The notes: generated by a model not told the origin, from the letters alone. A stretch of DNA of 64,000 bases from Pseudomonas sp. HOU2 (GCF_040729435.1 NZ_CP160398.1:1550001-1614000), one strand, 5' to 3'. Counted from the stretch's first letter, positions 38,036 through 46,942 are shown. Numbers and translations are program-made.

Positions 38036-39084
38036 TGCGAGGGCGCTTCGACACGCTGTTCGGCCGCCTGTTTGGCATGCTGTTCGTGGCGATCGTCCTG
38101 GCGCACCTGCTGGCCTTTGCCTGGTTTCACCACTACGGCCCGCCCCCACCGCCACCCCCGCCGGAGTTTACCGAGGGCGTCGACGGCCAGCGGCCGCCGC
38201 CGGACCCACGTTTCGCCCATCGCCCGCCGCGTCCGTGGTTCGGCGGGCCGTTGGTACCGCTGACCTTCCAGTTCATCTCGCTGATGATCGCTGCGTGGTA
38301 CGGCGCCAAACTGCTCAGCCGGCCGATCCAGCGCCTGAGCGACGCCGCCGAACGCCTCAGCGAAAACCTCGACAGCCCGCCGCTGGACGAGTCCGGCCCG
38401 CGTGAGGCGCGGCAAGCGGCGCACACCTTCAACCTGATGCAACAACGCATTCGCGAACAGGTGCAGCAACGGGCACGCATGCTCGGCGCCGTCTCCCACG
38501 ACCTGCGCACCCCACTGTCGCGGTTGAAGCTGCGCCTGGAACAGATCGCCGACGAAAAACTGCAAGGCCAGATGCGCCAGGACCTCAACGACATGATCGG
38601 CATGCTCGACGCCACCCTCACCTACTTGCACGAACAACGCACCAGCGAAGCCCTGCAGTTGATGGATGTGCAGGCGCTGGTCGAATCGTTGTGCGAGAAC
38701 GCTCAGGATCAAGGCGCGGACGTTGAAGTCAGCGGCCATTGCGCACCGCTGCAGGTGCAGCCGATGGCGCTGCGCTCGTGCATCAACAACCTGATGGACA
38801 ACGCCCTGCGCTACGCCGGACAGGCGCGCATCGAACTGCAGGATCAACGCGAGCAACTGCTGATCCGCGTGATCGACCACGGCCCGGGCATCGCCGAAGA
38901 CAAACGCGAAGCGGTGTTCGAACCGTTCTTTCGCCTGGAAGGCTCACGCAACCGCAACTCCGGCGGCGTCGGCCTGGGCATGACCATCGCCCGCGAAGCC
39001 GCGCAGCGTCTGGGCGGGCAATTGAACCTGGAAGAAACCCCCGGTGGCGGCCTGACCGCCATCATCCGCCTGCCGCGCACCTGA
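38035..39084 (+). CDS. Sensor histidine kinase with proline-rich periplasmic loop
   Basis: 349 aa, EnvZ/OmpR-type partner of the preceding regulator. Membrane helix 1 (about 12-30), a short periplasmic loop with a run of eight prolines and another Pro/Arg/His segment, membrane helix 2 (about 75-95), HAMP, then the phospho-acceptor His155 in SHDLRTPLS and ATPase boxes NNLMDNALRYAG, DHGPGI and GVGLGMTIA. The loop lacks a recognisable sensor fold; what it detects is unknown. Confidence 0.9.
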   Translation: MRGRFDTLFGRLFGMLFVAIVLAHLLAFAWFHHYGPPPPPPPPEFTEGVDGQRPPPDPRFAHRPPRPWFGGPLVPLTFQFISLMIAAWYGAKLLSRPIQRLSDAAERLSENLDSPPLDESGPREARQAAHTFNLMQQRIREQVQQRARMLGAVSHDLRTPLSRLKLRLEQIADEKLQGQMRQDLNDMIGMLDATLTYLHEQRTSEALQLMDVQALVESLCENAQDQGADVEVSGHCAPLQVQPMALRSCINNLMDNALRYAGQARIELQDQREQLLIRVIDHGPGIAEDKREAVFEPFFRLEGSRNRNSGGVGLGMTIAREAAQRLGGQLNLEETPGGGLTAIIRLPRT

Positions 39085-39089
39085 GAAAC

Positions 39090-39200
39090 ATCAAAGCCAT
39101 TTGCAGGAGCTGTCGAGTGCAACGAGGCTGCGATCATTTGATTCTGCTGGGTGATGGATAGGGCAACGGCAAAAGATCGTAGCCTTCGGCAGCTCCTACA
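39090..39200. repeat. Degenerate REP pair, family A
   Basis: Inverted but worn arms: TTTGCAGGAGCTGTCGAG...GGCTGCGATCATTTGATT (about 39101-39143) and AAAAGATCGTAGCCTTCGGCAGCTCC (about 39163-39196). Mismatches show an older copy. Confidence 0.65.
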
Positions 39201-39317
39201 GGGGATCGGGGCATCTGTGTACCACCCGGTACAAAGCCAAAATACCCAGGACAACTTGCCCCTTGAGTCTGCACAAGCCGGTACGCCTACCGGTTTTACA
39301 GTCCAAGGAGTGAGCCC

Positions 39318-40169
39318 ATGATCGGTAGCGTCAGCAACTACACGAGCTATACCAGCACCAACAGCACCACCCAGAACGCCCGCAGCCAACAACTGCAAAA
39401 GCAACTGTTCGCCAAACTCGACAGCAACGGCGACGGCGCGGTGGACCAGGACGAACTGAACAGTGCGCTGTCGCAGAAGTCCGACGACGGCCTGCTGGTC
39501 AACCTGAGCAAACAATTTGGCGATCTGGACAGCGACGCCAGCGGCAGCCTCAGCGCCGAAGAAATAAGCGCCATGGCGCCCCCGCCGCCACCGCAGGATC
39601 AAGCGCCCAACACCGACCTCGCCGACGCCCTGATCAGCGCCCTCGACACCGATGGCGACGGCGTCATCAGCAGCGAAGAACTGAGCAACGGCCTGACCAG
39701 CGCCGGCAGCAGCGCCGACAGCAACCAGATCTTCTCGGCCTTGGACAAGAACAAGGACGGCACCGTCAGCCAGGACGAACTCACCGCCAGCCTGACCCCA
39801 CCACCGCCTCCACCGCCACAACACGCCTCCAGCGACGAACTGTTCAGCCAACTGGACGCTGATGGCGATGGCAGCATCAGCGCCTCCGAACTGAGCAGCG
39901 CGCTGCAAAGCAGCGACAGCACTTCGACGAGTAACACTGATACCAGCGCCGCATTGCTCAAAGTCCTCGACAGTGACAGCAGTGGCGACGTGAGCAGCGA
40001 CGAACTGAAAGCGGCGCTACAAGCAGGTCGGGAACGCCCGCACGCACAACAGGACGCCAGCACCCAGACCACCAGCGAAGCGCTGAACCGGATGATTGCC
40101 AACTTGAGCAAGCAGTATTCGCTGGACAATGCTGCGCCGGTGGGCAAGTACCTGAATGTGGCGACTTGA
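39318..40169 (+). CDS. Six-EF-hand calcium-binding protein (XopAW-like)
   Basis: 283 aa, acidic and Ser-rich, no signal peptide. Six EF-hand loops are readable: DSNGDGAVDQDE, DSDASGSLSAEE, DTDGDGVISSEE, DKNKDGTVSQDE, DADGDGSISASE and DSDSSGDVSSDE. Poly-Pro linkers separate groups 2/3 and 4/5. Proteins like this are often named after the type III effector XopAW, but in Pseudomonas they occur without a secretion system nearby, so effector function is not established. A strong AAGGAG site precedes the ATG. Confidence 0.85.
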   Translation: MIGSVSNYTSYTSTNSTTQNARSQQLQKQLFAKLDSNGDGAVDQDELNSALSQKSDDGLLVNLSKQFGDLDSDASGSLSAEEISAMAPPPPPQDQAPNTDLADALISALDTDGDGVISSEELSNGLTSAGSSADSNQIFSALDKNKDGTVSQDELTASLTPPPPPPPQHASSDELFSQLDADGDGSISASELSSALQSSDSTSTSNTDTSAALLKVLDSDSSGDVSSDELKAALQAGRERPHAQQDASTQTTSEALNRMIANLSKQYSLDNAAPVGKYLNVAT

Positions 40170-40256
40170 GTTGATGTCGTGACGAGTGATCGTTTCCATG
40201 CAGTGGTGTGGGAACGGTCATCTGGGTGTGACCGTGAGAGGCTGGTTGCCTGATAG

Positions 40257-40437
40257 GCCTCTTCGCGAGCAGGCTCACTCCTACAATTGGATCGAGTACA
40301 GGCAGTTAGAGATTGGTTGGTTGTAAGACCGCCATCGCTGGCAAGCCAGCTCCCACAGGGATTGAAGGCGTTCAGTTGGAAATTGGTCGGCTGTAAGACC
40401 GCCATCGCCAGCAGGCTGGCTCCCACAATTTTGAACT
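40257..40437. repeat. REP-containing units upstream of long repeat copy 2
   Basis: A family B half-REP (GCGAGCAGGCTCACTCCTACA, about 40264-40285) is followed by two tandem units of about 70 bp, each starting GGTTGGTTGT/GGTCGGCTGT-AAGACCGCCATCGC and ending in a family C half-REP (about 40339-40358 and 40408-40433). Same order as at 30.0-30.2 kb. Confidence 0.75.
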
Positions 40438-40477
40438 GTATGCACCGTACGCGGCGAAGCCGCCCCACTCAATGGCC

Positions 40478-40843
40478 GAGTGTCAGCTCGCCGAAAGCTC
40501 TTGATCTTGCCGTGCCGGCCCCTTCGGCAGGCTGAGTGGAGGGGTTCATCCGGGGGTGGGAGCGCAGCGACCGTTTGGCGCAGCCAAACACATCGAGAGG
40601 AGGTGCAGCGAAGCAAACCGTAGGCGATGCCCCCGGATGAATCCCGGAGCGAAGGAACCCGAGCCTAAGCGAGGGCCGTACGCCGGGGCCCAGCGTTTTG
40701 GTTACTTTTGGCTGGGCCGGCATTCCGGCGTCTGCAAAAGTGACTCGCCGTAAGGGCGAAACCGCCAGCCGCAACACCCAAAAAAACGGATATTCACCCA
40801 AACCCCCAGGAACCTGGTCGGCCCAAAGGCCGCCAAGCCAAAC
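40478..40843 (-). repeat. Long structured dispersed repeat, copy 2
   Basis: About 365 bp. Hairpins: GTTTGGC-GCA-GCCAAAC (40573-40589), a perfect long-range 12-bp stem TTCATCCGGGGG/CCCCCGGATGAA (40545-40556 and 40630-40641), GTTACTTTTG with CAAAAGTGAC (40701-40710, 40735-40744) closing over an inner GCCGG/CCGGC hairpin (40716-40729), and GGCC-CAAA-GGCC near 40820. It begins a few bases after the stop codon (40844-40846) of the minus-strand AI-2E gene. Orientation is given relative to that gene. Confidence 0.8.
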
Positions 40844-41884
40844 CTAAACCCGAGCCTGACTCTTACTCCAATCCGTCAACAAACTATAAGCCACCGCCAA
40901 CAACGTAGGCCCGATAAACAACCCGATAAACCCAAACGCAATCAACCCGCCAAACACCCCAAGCAACACAATCACCAACGGCAGATTCCCCCCGCGGCTG
41001 ATCAGATAAGGCTTCAACACGTTATCCACGCCGCTGATGATGAACGTCCCCCAGATCCCGAGAAACACCGCCATCCCGTACTCGCCCTTCCACGCCAGCC
41101 AGGCCGTGGCCGGAATCCACACCAACGGTGGTCCCATCGGAATCAGGCTCAACAGAAAGGTCACGATCCCCAGCACCAACGCCCCCGGGACCCCGGCAAT
41201 CAGGAAGCCGATCAACGCCAGAACCGCCTGCGCCGCCGCCGTACCGATCACCCCGTTGACCACTCGCTGCACGGTGCCGGCCACCAGCTCGATGTAATAC
41301 CCGGCCCGCTCACCGATCAGCCGCTCCAGCAGACTGTGTACAAACGCCGCCAGCCGCGGCCCGTCGCGATAGAAAAAGAACACGAAGACAATACTCAGGG
41401 TCAGCTCGAGAATCCCGCCGCCAATCTGCGCACTGCGCGCCAGCAGCCAGTTCCCGACCTGCCCCAGATACGGCTTGATCGACACCATCAGCGCTGCGCC
41501 CTGCTGATCGATGCTGTTCCAGACCCCGACCAGCCGCTCGCCCACCAATGGCACGCTGCCGAGCCAGACCGGCGCCTCCGGCAGACCATCGACCTGCACA
41601 TCCTTGATGAACGCCGTGGCATCGCGCACGTGATCGGCCAGGTTGAACCCGAGCCACACCAGCGGCGCCGCCACCAGCAACATCCAGCCCAGGGTCAAAA
41701 TAGCTGCGGCGAGTGATTCGCGGCCATTGAGCCAGCGGGTCAGCAGACGCATCAGCGGCCAACTGGCGAACGCCAGCACCGCGCCCCAGAACAGCGCCGA
41801 CCAGAACGGCGCCATCACCCACAGGCTGGCACCGAACAGCACCAGCAGGAGGATTTGCACCAACAGCCGATCGTTATTGAGCAT
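40844..41884 (-). CDS. AI-2E family transporter (PerM/TqsA-like)
   Basis: 346 aa inner-membrane permease with about seven helices. Typical segments: FGVFGGLIAFGFIGLFIGPTLLAVAYSLL at the C-terminus and GIWGTFIISGVDNVLKPYLISRGGNLP. The ATG at 41884 (MLNNDRLLVQ) starts just before the first helix; an upstream start at 41941 is less likely. Members export autoinducer-2 or other solutes; the substrate here is not known. Its 3' end abuts the long structured repeat. Confidence 0.88.
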   Translation of the reverse strand: MLNNDRLLVQILLLVLFGASLWVMAPFWSALFWGAVLAFASWPLMRLLTRWLNGRESLAAAILTLGWMLLVAAPLVWLGFNLADHVRDATAFIKDVQVDGLPEAPVWLGSVPLVGERLVGVWNSIDQQGAALMVSIKPYLGQVGNWLLARSAQIGGGILELTLSIVFVFFFYRDGPRLAAFVHSLLERLIGERAGYYIELVAGTVQRVVNGVIGTAAAQAVLALIGFLIAGVPGALVLGIVTFLLSLIPMGPPLVWIPATAWLAWKGEYGMAVFLGIWGTFIISGVDNVLKPYLISRGGNLPLVIVLLGVFGGLIAFGFIGLFIGPTLLAVAYSLLTDWSKSQARV

Positions 41885-41953
41885 GTAAAATCTCGAAGAA
41901 GTCAGTCGGTCAAAGAGTAGGCGAACACGCCACGCGTGCACGCCCGGTGCAGC

Positions 41954-42772
41954 TTATCGCAACAGATCGATGCGCAGGCCAGAGCCGTCGACGCTCCCCG
42001 CCTCCATCCGCGCCGCCCGCACCCCCTGATCGATCAGAGCCTGCCGCCAGGCCTCGGCCTTGGGTCCGGCAATCGTCACGCGCTGGGTGGTGTCGAGGTT
42101 CAAGCCACGGGAAATCAGCCGCAGCCAGGTGTCATCCGGATCCCCGGTCAGCTTGGGAAAGTCCAGTTCACCGGTGCTTTTGAGCTGTCGCAACAGCGTG
42201 GCCGAGGTCGGCAACAACTCGCCCAGCGGCGCGCCCGCTTCGAACTGTTCGACATGCAGGTAGGCTTTGCGATTGCCGCGGGTGATGCTGTAGAGCGCCA
42301 CCAGGGTATTGTCCTTCGGTGCGGCCAGACGCAACAGCAGATAGGCCTGTTGCTCATCGGCACCGTACAGCTTCGAGTTGCCGAACACTTCATTGGCCCA
42401 CAGGCTGCTTTCGCCACAATCACGGGCCTGACACCAGAACAGCAACTCGGCGTCCTGCTTTTGCAGGGCTTCGCGGGCGGCGGTGAAGGCTTCGGTGGCG
42501 GAATGCTCAGGCGGCAACTCGTAGGTGACCGAAGTGGTCTGGCCGCGCGCCGTGACTTGGCCGTCAAAGCGCAACTGGCCGCTGATCTTGCGGATCGAGC
42601 CCAGCGGATAGATCCGCTCAAGCTCCACAGGAGGGCGATAGTCGACGATCTGTGCATCGGCCAGACGCGGCACGATCTGCAGATCCTGGCTGCCGGGCAC
42701 GTCGGCGGCGAACGAAACGGAACTGAAACAGCACAGCGCCAACAGACTGAGTGACCGCATAGTCAGGCTCAT
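41954..42772 (-). CDS. DUF4892 exported protein
   Basis: 272 aa with a signal peptide (MRSLSLLALCCFSSVSFAAD; two nearby starts, 42772 and 42760). The DUF4892 region covers most of the rest: QDLQIVPRLADAQIVDY at the start, WCQARDCGESSLWANEVFG and a C-terminal OmpA-like stretch rather weak. Some DUF4892 proteins in Pseudomonas sit in a similar hydrolase neighbourhood. Periplasmic or outer-membrane; function unknown. Confidence 0.8.
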   Translation of the reverse strand: MSLTMRSLSLLALCCFSSVSFAADVPGSQDLQIVPRLADAQIVDYRPPVELERIYPLGSIRKISGQLRFDGQVTARGQTTSVTYELPPEHSATEAFTAAREALQKQDAELLFWCQARDCGESSLWANEVFGNSKLYGADEQQAYLLLRLAAPKDNTLVALYSITRGNRKAYLHVEQFEAGAPLGELLPTSATLLRQLKSTGELDFPKLTGDPDDTWLRLISRGLNLDTTQRVTIAGPKAEAWRQALIDQGVRAARMEAGSVDGSGLRIDLLR

Positions 42773-42875
42773 CGGATCGGCATGGCTTGGCGGGTCGGGG
42801 GCGCAGCGGTATAGAAATCCATCGTGTTTGTCTCCCATTTCAACCCGCCCAGCCTCGACAGTTGCCCGGTGCAAG

Positions 42876-43730
42876 TCAAGGAATGGCGAAGAAGCGATTG
42901 AAACAGTCTGCGACAAGGTCGGCACCGGACTCCTCGTTCAGGTGCAAATGATGCCCGCCCGCCAGCTGTTCCTGGCTAAAGGGTAGACGCTCCAGCAACT
43001 CCGGATGTTTGGCCAGCATGCCGTCGACGGCCACTACCAATTGCGCCGGGCAGGTGACACGCTGAACGAAGGCCATCGCCTGCTCCTGGGTCAGGCGCAA
43101 CGGCGACGGCAGGGTCAGGCGATTGTCGGTGCGCCAGGTATATCCACCGGGCACCGGCATCAAACCGCGTTGCGCCAGCAGTTCCGCGGCTTCGCGACTG
43201 ACCGCCACCAGCCCCTTCATCCGCGCTTCGATGGCACGATCAAGGGTGTTGTAGACCGGCTTGCGCTTCTCGCGCAAATCCAGCTGCGCTTGCAGGGCCA
43301 TGCCCATACGCTCGGCGGCATTTTCGCCTTTGTCTGTAAGAGGAATCACCCCGTCGATCAACGCCAGGTGGCTGATGCGCTCCGGCAACGACCCGGCCAG
43401 CACCAGCGAGACGATCGCGCCCATCGAATGCCCGAGCAGGCCGAAGCGCTTCCAGCCCAATTGCTCGGCGACCTGCAACACGTCGTGCGCGTAGTCCCAC
43501 AGCGCATAACCGGCGCCGTTGGGCCGATGCCCGGAATGCCCATGCCCGGCCATGTCCAGCGCGATAATGCGCAAGCCTTTGAGCTTGGGCGCCAGGCGCG
43601 CAAAGCTGTTGGCGTTGTCGAGCCAGCCATGCAGGGCGATCACCGGCAGACCATCCTCGGGCCCGAACAAATGCGCGGCCAGTTCGATATGCGGCAGGCT
43701 CAGGCGCACTTCTTCGAAGGTCGGGCTCAT
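42876..43730 (-). CDS. Alpha/beta hydrolase (first of a tandem pair)
   Basis: 284 aa. Nucleophile elbow GLLGHSMGAIVSL, HGWLDNANSFARLAPKL oxyanion region and a late His in AGGHHLHL. A generic alpha/beta-hydrolase fold; the substrate cannot be inferred. It overlaps the next hydrolase gene by 4 bases (ATGA), so the two are co-translated. Confidence 0.85.
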   Translation of the reverse strand: MSPTFEEVRLSLPHIELAAHLFGPEDGLPVIALHGWLDNANSFARLAPKLKGLRIIALDMAGHGHSGHRPNGAGYALWDYAHDVLQVAEQLGWKRFGLLGHSMGAIVSLVLAGSLPERISHLALIDGVIPLTDKGENAAERMGMALQAQLDLREKRKPVYNTLDRAIEARMKGLVAVSREAAELLAQRGLMPVPGGYTWRTDNRLTLPSPLRLTQEQAMAFVQRVTCPAQLVVAVDGMLAKHPELLERLPFSQEQLAGGHHLHLNEESGADLVADCFNRFFAIP

Positions 43731-44533
43731 GCGCAGTCCTTCTGCTGGCGGCGCTCCCAGCGAGTAAACAGCTCTTTGAGCAGGCGCGCCGTGTCTTGCG
43801 GACGTTCCAGCGGAAACATGTGCCCGCCGGGCATGCTCAGCGCTTCACCCTGCGGCAGGCGCCCGACGAATCGGCTGTGATGACGCATGACCACCCGGCT
43901 CTTGTGGCCACGCACCACGGCCAGCGGCACCTGCAATTGGCGTGTGCGGCCCGGACTGGTGTGTGGCACGCCGCGGTAGATACTGATTTCGGTGGCCGGG
44001 TCGAAGCGCAGACGCAACTTGCCGCCGACCGTATGCAATCCGTGTTGCAGATAGGCATCGAAGCATTCCGGATCGAAACCGCGGAACAGGGTCTTGCCGG
44101 CAAAATAGCTGCGCGCCGTGTCGAGATCGGCGAACTCTTCGCGCCGCCCCAACGTACGTCCGGCCGGGGTCAGTCTGTCGATGAACCCGAAGCGTTTGGC
44201 CGCGCGGATCACCCACTGGTCAGTGCGAGTCAGCACCGGCGAATCGAGCATCACCACGCCGCGATACAGCTCAGGGCAACGCAACGCCGCGTGCAGGTGC
44301 AACACGCCACCAAACGAATGGCCGACGCCCCACACCGGTTGATCCTGCTGCTGCAGATGGTGGATCAGTTCGTCGACCAGGTTGTACCAGTTGTCGTCCG
44401 CCGGGAAACGCGGGTCATGGGCATGCTGATCCAGATGCGCAACCCGGTACTCGGGCGCCAGCGCCGCGAACAACTTGCCATAGGTGCCCGAGGGAAAGCC
44501 GTTGGCGTGGGCGAAAAAGATCGGTTGCGACAT
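43727..44533 (-). CDS. Alpha/beta hydrolase (second of a tandem pair)
   Basis: 268 aa. Nucleophile elbow GVGHSFGGVLHL and a late His in MPGGHMFPLERP; oxyanion region FAHANGFPSGTYGKL. Differs clearly from its neighbour, so this is not a recent duplication. It is the upstream gene of the pair; thioesterase and acyl-CoA synthetase genes lie further upstream on the same strand, hinting at fatty-acid or ester metabolism. Confidence 0.85.
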   Translation of the reverse strand: MSQPIFFAHANGFPSGTYGKLFAALAPEYRVAHLDQHAHDPRFPADDNWYNLVDELIHHLQQQDQPVWGVGHSFGGVLHLHAALRCPELYRGVVMLDSPVLTRTDQWVIRAAKRFGFIDRLTPAGRTLGRREEFADLDTARSYFAGKTLFRGFDPECFDAYLQHGLHTVGGKLRLRFDPATEISIYRGVPHTSPGRTRQLQVPLAVVRGHKSRVVMRHHSRFVGRLPQGEALSMPGGHMFPLERPQDTARLLKELFTRWERRQQKDCA

Positions 44534-44635
44534 GCAGGCTTATCCATGAACGGGAAACGTGATGTTGATTGTCCGTAAGACCAGGAGCCGCAGCAATGAC
44601 CATAACTGCCAGAAAGGGTGGTGGAGATGTCGCGA

Positions 44636-44721
44636 AAAGCAAAAGATCGCCGCCTGCGCCAGCTCCTGCATTGAAATACGATTCCATGTAGGAGCTGGCG
44701 CAGCCTGCGATCTTTTGCTCT
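44636..44721. repeat. REP pair, family A
   Basis: Inverted arms AAAAGATCGCCGCCTGCGCCAGCTCCTGCA (about 44640-44669) and TGTAGGAGCTGGCGCAGCCTGCGATCTTTTG (about 44687-44717), ending about 10 bp from the thioesterase stop. Confidence 0.85.
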
Positions 44722-44730
44722 TATGGATCA

Positions 44731-45174
44731 TCACCGCGCCGGTGGCTGCTCGCCCAATGGCACCACCGCCATGGTCAAACGCGACACACAACTGGCCTTG
44801 CCTTCATCGCTGGTCAGGCGGATGTCCCAGACATGCGTGGTGCGGCCGATGTGAATCGGTTTGGCCACCGCGCTCACCCGCCCGCTGCGCAAGCCGCGCA
44901 AATGGTTGGCGTTGATCTCTAGCCCCACGCAATAGAACTTGCTGGCATCGATGCACAGATAACTGGCCATCGAGCCGACGGTTTCCGCCAGCACCACCGA
45001 GGCACCGCCGTGCAGCAGACCGTAGGGTTGGTGGGTGCGGTGGTCGATGACCATGCTCGCCGTCAGCGACTCGTCGTCAAAAGACTCGAAACGGATATCC
45101 AGCACTTCGCCGATGGTGTTTTTCTGGATTGCGTTCAACTGCTCGATGTTCGGAGTGGTGCGCCACAAGGTCAT
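44731..45174 (-). CDS. Hotdog-fold acyl-CoA thioesterase
   Basis: 147 aa single-domain hotdog protein. The motif YGLLHGGASVVLAETVGSMAS carries the His-Gly-Gly and catalytic Glu of the PaaI/MenI-like group. Adjacent to an acyl-CoA synthetase gene transcribed the same way, it probably hydrolyses an acyl-CoA. The exact substrate is unknown. Confidence 0.87.
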   Translation of the reverse strand: MTLWRTTPNIEQLNAIQKNTIGEVLDIRFESFDDESLTASMVIDHRTHQPYGLLHGGASVVLAETVGSMASYLCIDASKFYCVGLEINANHLRGLRSGRVSAVAKPIHIGRTTHVWDIRLTSDEGKASCVSRLTMAVVPLGEQPPAR

Positions 45175-45205
45175 CGCAGGCTTCCTTTGTTGTTTTGATC
45201 GTCAG

Positions 45206-46861
45206 TCAATCCTGCCACAGCACCGCCTCGCTGCGCGCGCTCCATTCTTCAAACCGCGCGCCGTAGGTGTCTTCGATGACATTGCGTTTGATCTTCAAGG
45301 TCGGGGTGAGAAAACCGTTTTCCACCGCCCAGCTGTCCTTGACCACCACCAGCCGCCGCAGGCGCTCGTGCTTGTCGAGCACGGCGTTGACCTCTTCCAG
45401 CAGTTTTTCCAGGCTCGAATGCAGACTGGCCCGCCCCTCGTCCTGATTGACGGTGGAGAGCACGCACAAGCCCAGCGGCGCACTCAAACCATCGCCGACC
45501 ACACAGACCTGCTCGATCCGCGAATGCACTGCAAGACGGTTTTCAATCGGCGCGGGCGCCACGTATTTGCCTTTGCTGGTCTTGAAGATTTCCTTGAGTC
45601 GCCCGGTCAGGCGCAAGCGCCCCTCGGCATCCTGTTCGCCCTTGTCGCCGGTACGCAGAAAACCGTCCTCGGTGAGGGTTTCGGCGGTTTTCTGCGGTTC
45701 CTTGAAATAGCCGAGCATGTTCGCCTGACTGCGCACCAGCACCTCGCCGGACTCATCGATGCGCACCTCGACCTCCGGGCACGGCCTGCCGATCCAGCCC
45801 TGTTTGTACTGCCCCGGCAGACAAATGTGCGAGTAGCCGCAACTCTCGGTCATGCCATACACCTCCAGCACATCGAGGCCAAGCTTCTGATACCAGTCGA
45901 GCAAGGTCTGCGGCACCGGCGCCGCGCCGGACAGGGCCACGCGCAAGGCATCAAGGCCCAGTCCGGCCAGCACCTTGTGCCCGACCCGTTTGCCAATGAA
46001 TGGCAGGCCGAGCAGGAAATCCAGGCGCTTGGCGGGGATCTTGCCGTACACGCCCATCTGGAATTTGGTCCAGATCCGCGGCACGCCGAACATCGCGGTG
46101 GGTCGTGCGCGTTGCAGGTCGGTGATGAAGGTGTCGAGGCTTTCGGCAAAGAACACCGTTTGCCCGGTGTAGATCGAGGCCAGCTCAACGAACATGCGTT
46201 CGGCGACGTGGCACAGCGGCAGGTACGACAGCAGCCGGTCTTGCTCGTTAAGCCCGAACAGTTGCGTGCCGCGAGTCGTGGCGAACCCCAGATTGGCGAA
46301 GCTGTGCATTACACCCTTGGGCAACCCGGTGGTGCCGGAGGTATAGATGATGGTTGCCAGTTGCTCGGCCGCAGGACGCGGATCGTCCTGGATTGGCGAG
46401 CTTTTCTGCAGGTCGTCCCAGCTGAAATCGAACTCACCGGGCGGATGCAGCGGCAGGCTGATGGTGGGCAAGCCCGCCGGTATCCCGGCAGACATGCCCG
46501 GCCAGTCATCGAGCTTGCCGATGAACGCCAGCACACTTTCCGAATGCGTCAGGACCTGATTGACCGAGTCTGCCGTCAGGTTGGGATACAGCGGCACCGA
46601 GACGTGCCCGGCCATCCAGATCGCCAGATCGGCAATGATCCAGTGCGCGCAGTTTTTCGAGATCAGCGCGATGTGGCTGCCTTGCGGCAATTCCCGGGCG
46701 CGCAGCCAATGCGCGGCGCAACGGGCCTGATGACCGACATCGGCCCAGGTCAGGGTCTCGACCTGTCCGCCACCAATGGGTTGCACCAGAAAGCGTTGGC
46801 GCGGGTGCCGGGCCTCACGTTCGTAGAACACGTCCAGCGGCAAACGGAATGCGGCAGACAT
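45206..46861 (-). CDS. AMP-binding acyl-CoA synthetase (long-chain type)
   Basis: 551 aa. The AMP-binding core motif IYTSGTTGLPKGVMHS, YGMTESCGYSHI and the hinge DKGEQDAEGRLRLTGRLKEIFKTSKGKYVAP are present. It activates a carboxylic acid as acyl-AMP and then acyl-CoA; the general shape suits medium/long-chain fatty acids. ATG at 46861 (MSAAFRLPLDVFYER) is preferred over the longer frame to 46894. Thioesterase and hydrolases follow on the same strand. Confidence 0.88.
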   Translation of the reverse strand: MSAAFRLPLDVFYEREARHPRQRFLVQPIGGGQVETLTWADVGHQARCAAHWLRARELPQGSHIALISKNCAHWIIADLAIWMAGHVSVPLYPNLTADSVNQVLTHSESVLAFIGKLDDWPGMSAGIPAGLPTISLPLHPPGEFDFSWDDLQKSSPIQDDPRPAAEQLATIIYTSGTTGLPKGVMHSFANLGFATTRGTQLFGLNEQDRLLSYLPLCHVAERMFVELASIYTGQTVFFAESLDTFITDLQRARPTAMFGVPRIWTKFQMGVYGKIPAKRLDFLLGLPFIGKRVGHKVLAGLGLDALRVALSGAAPVPQTLLDWYQKLGLDVLEVYGMTESCGYSHICLPGQYKQGWIGRPCPEVEVRIDESGEVLVRSQANMLGYFKEPQKTAETLTEDGFLRTGDKGEQDAEGRLRLTGRLKEIFKTSKGKYVAPAPIENRLAVHSRIEQVCVVGDGLSAPLGLCVLSTVNQDEGRASLHSSLEKLLEEVNAVLDKHERLRRLVVVKDSWAVENGFLTPTLKIKRNVIEDTYGARFEEWSARSEAVLWQD

Positions 46862-46942
46862 GCGACTCGCTCCTGTTTTTTTGGTCTGGAGCAAGCGTAG
46901 TCAACCAAGCAAGTGCTTGGTTGGATTTTTTACCAAAAGAAA

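Noticed and set aside
39318..40169. Type III effector (XopAW) call for the EF-hand protein
   Set aside because: Only the EF-hand repeats support it; no secretion system or export signal is visible in the window.
30036..40437. Possible CRISPR array from repeated 25-30-bp palindromes
   Set aside because: Repeats are REP palindromes with only two or three units, irregular spacing and no cas genes.
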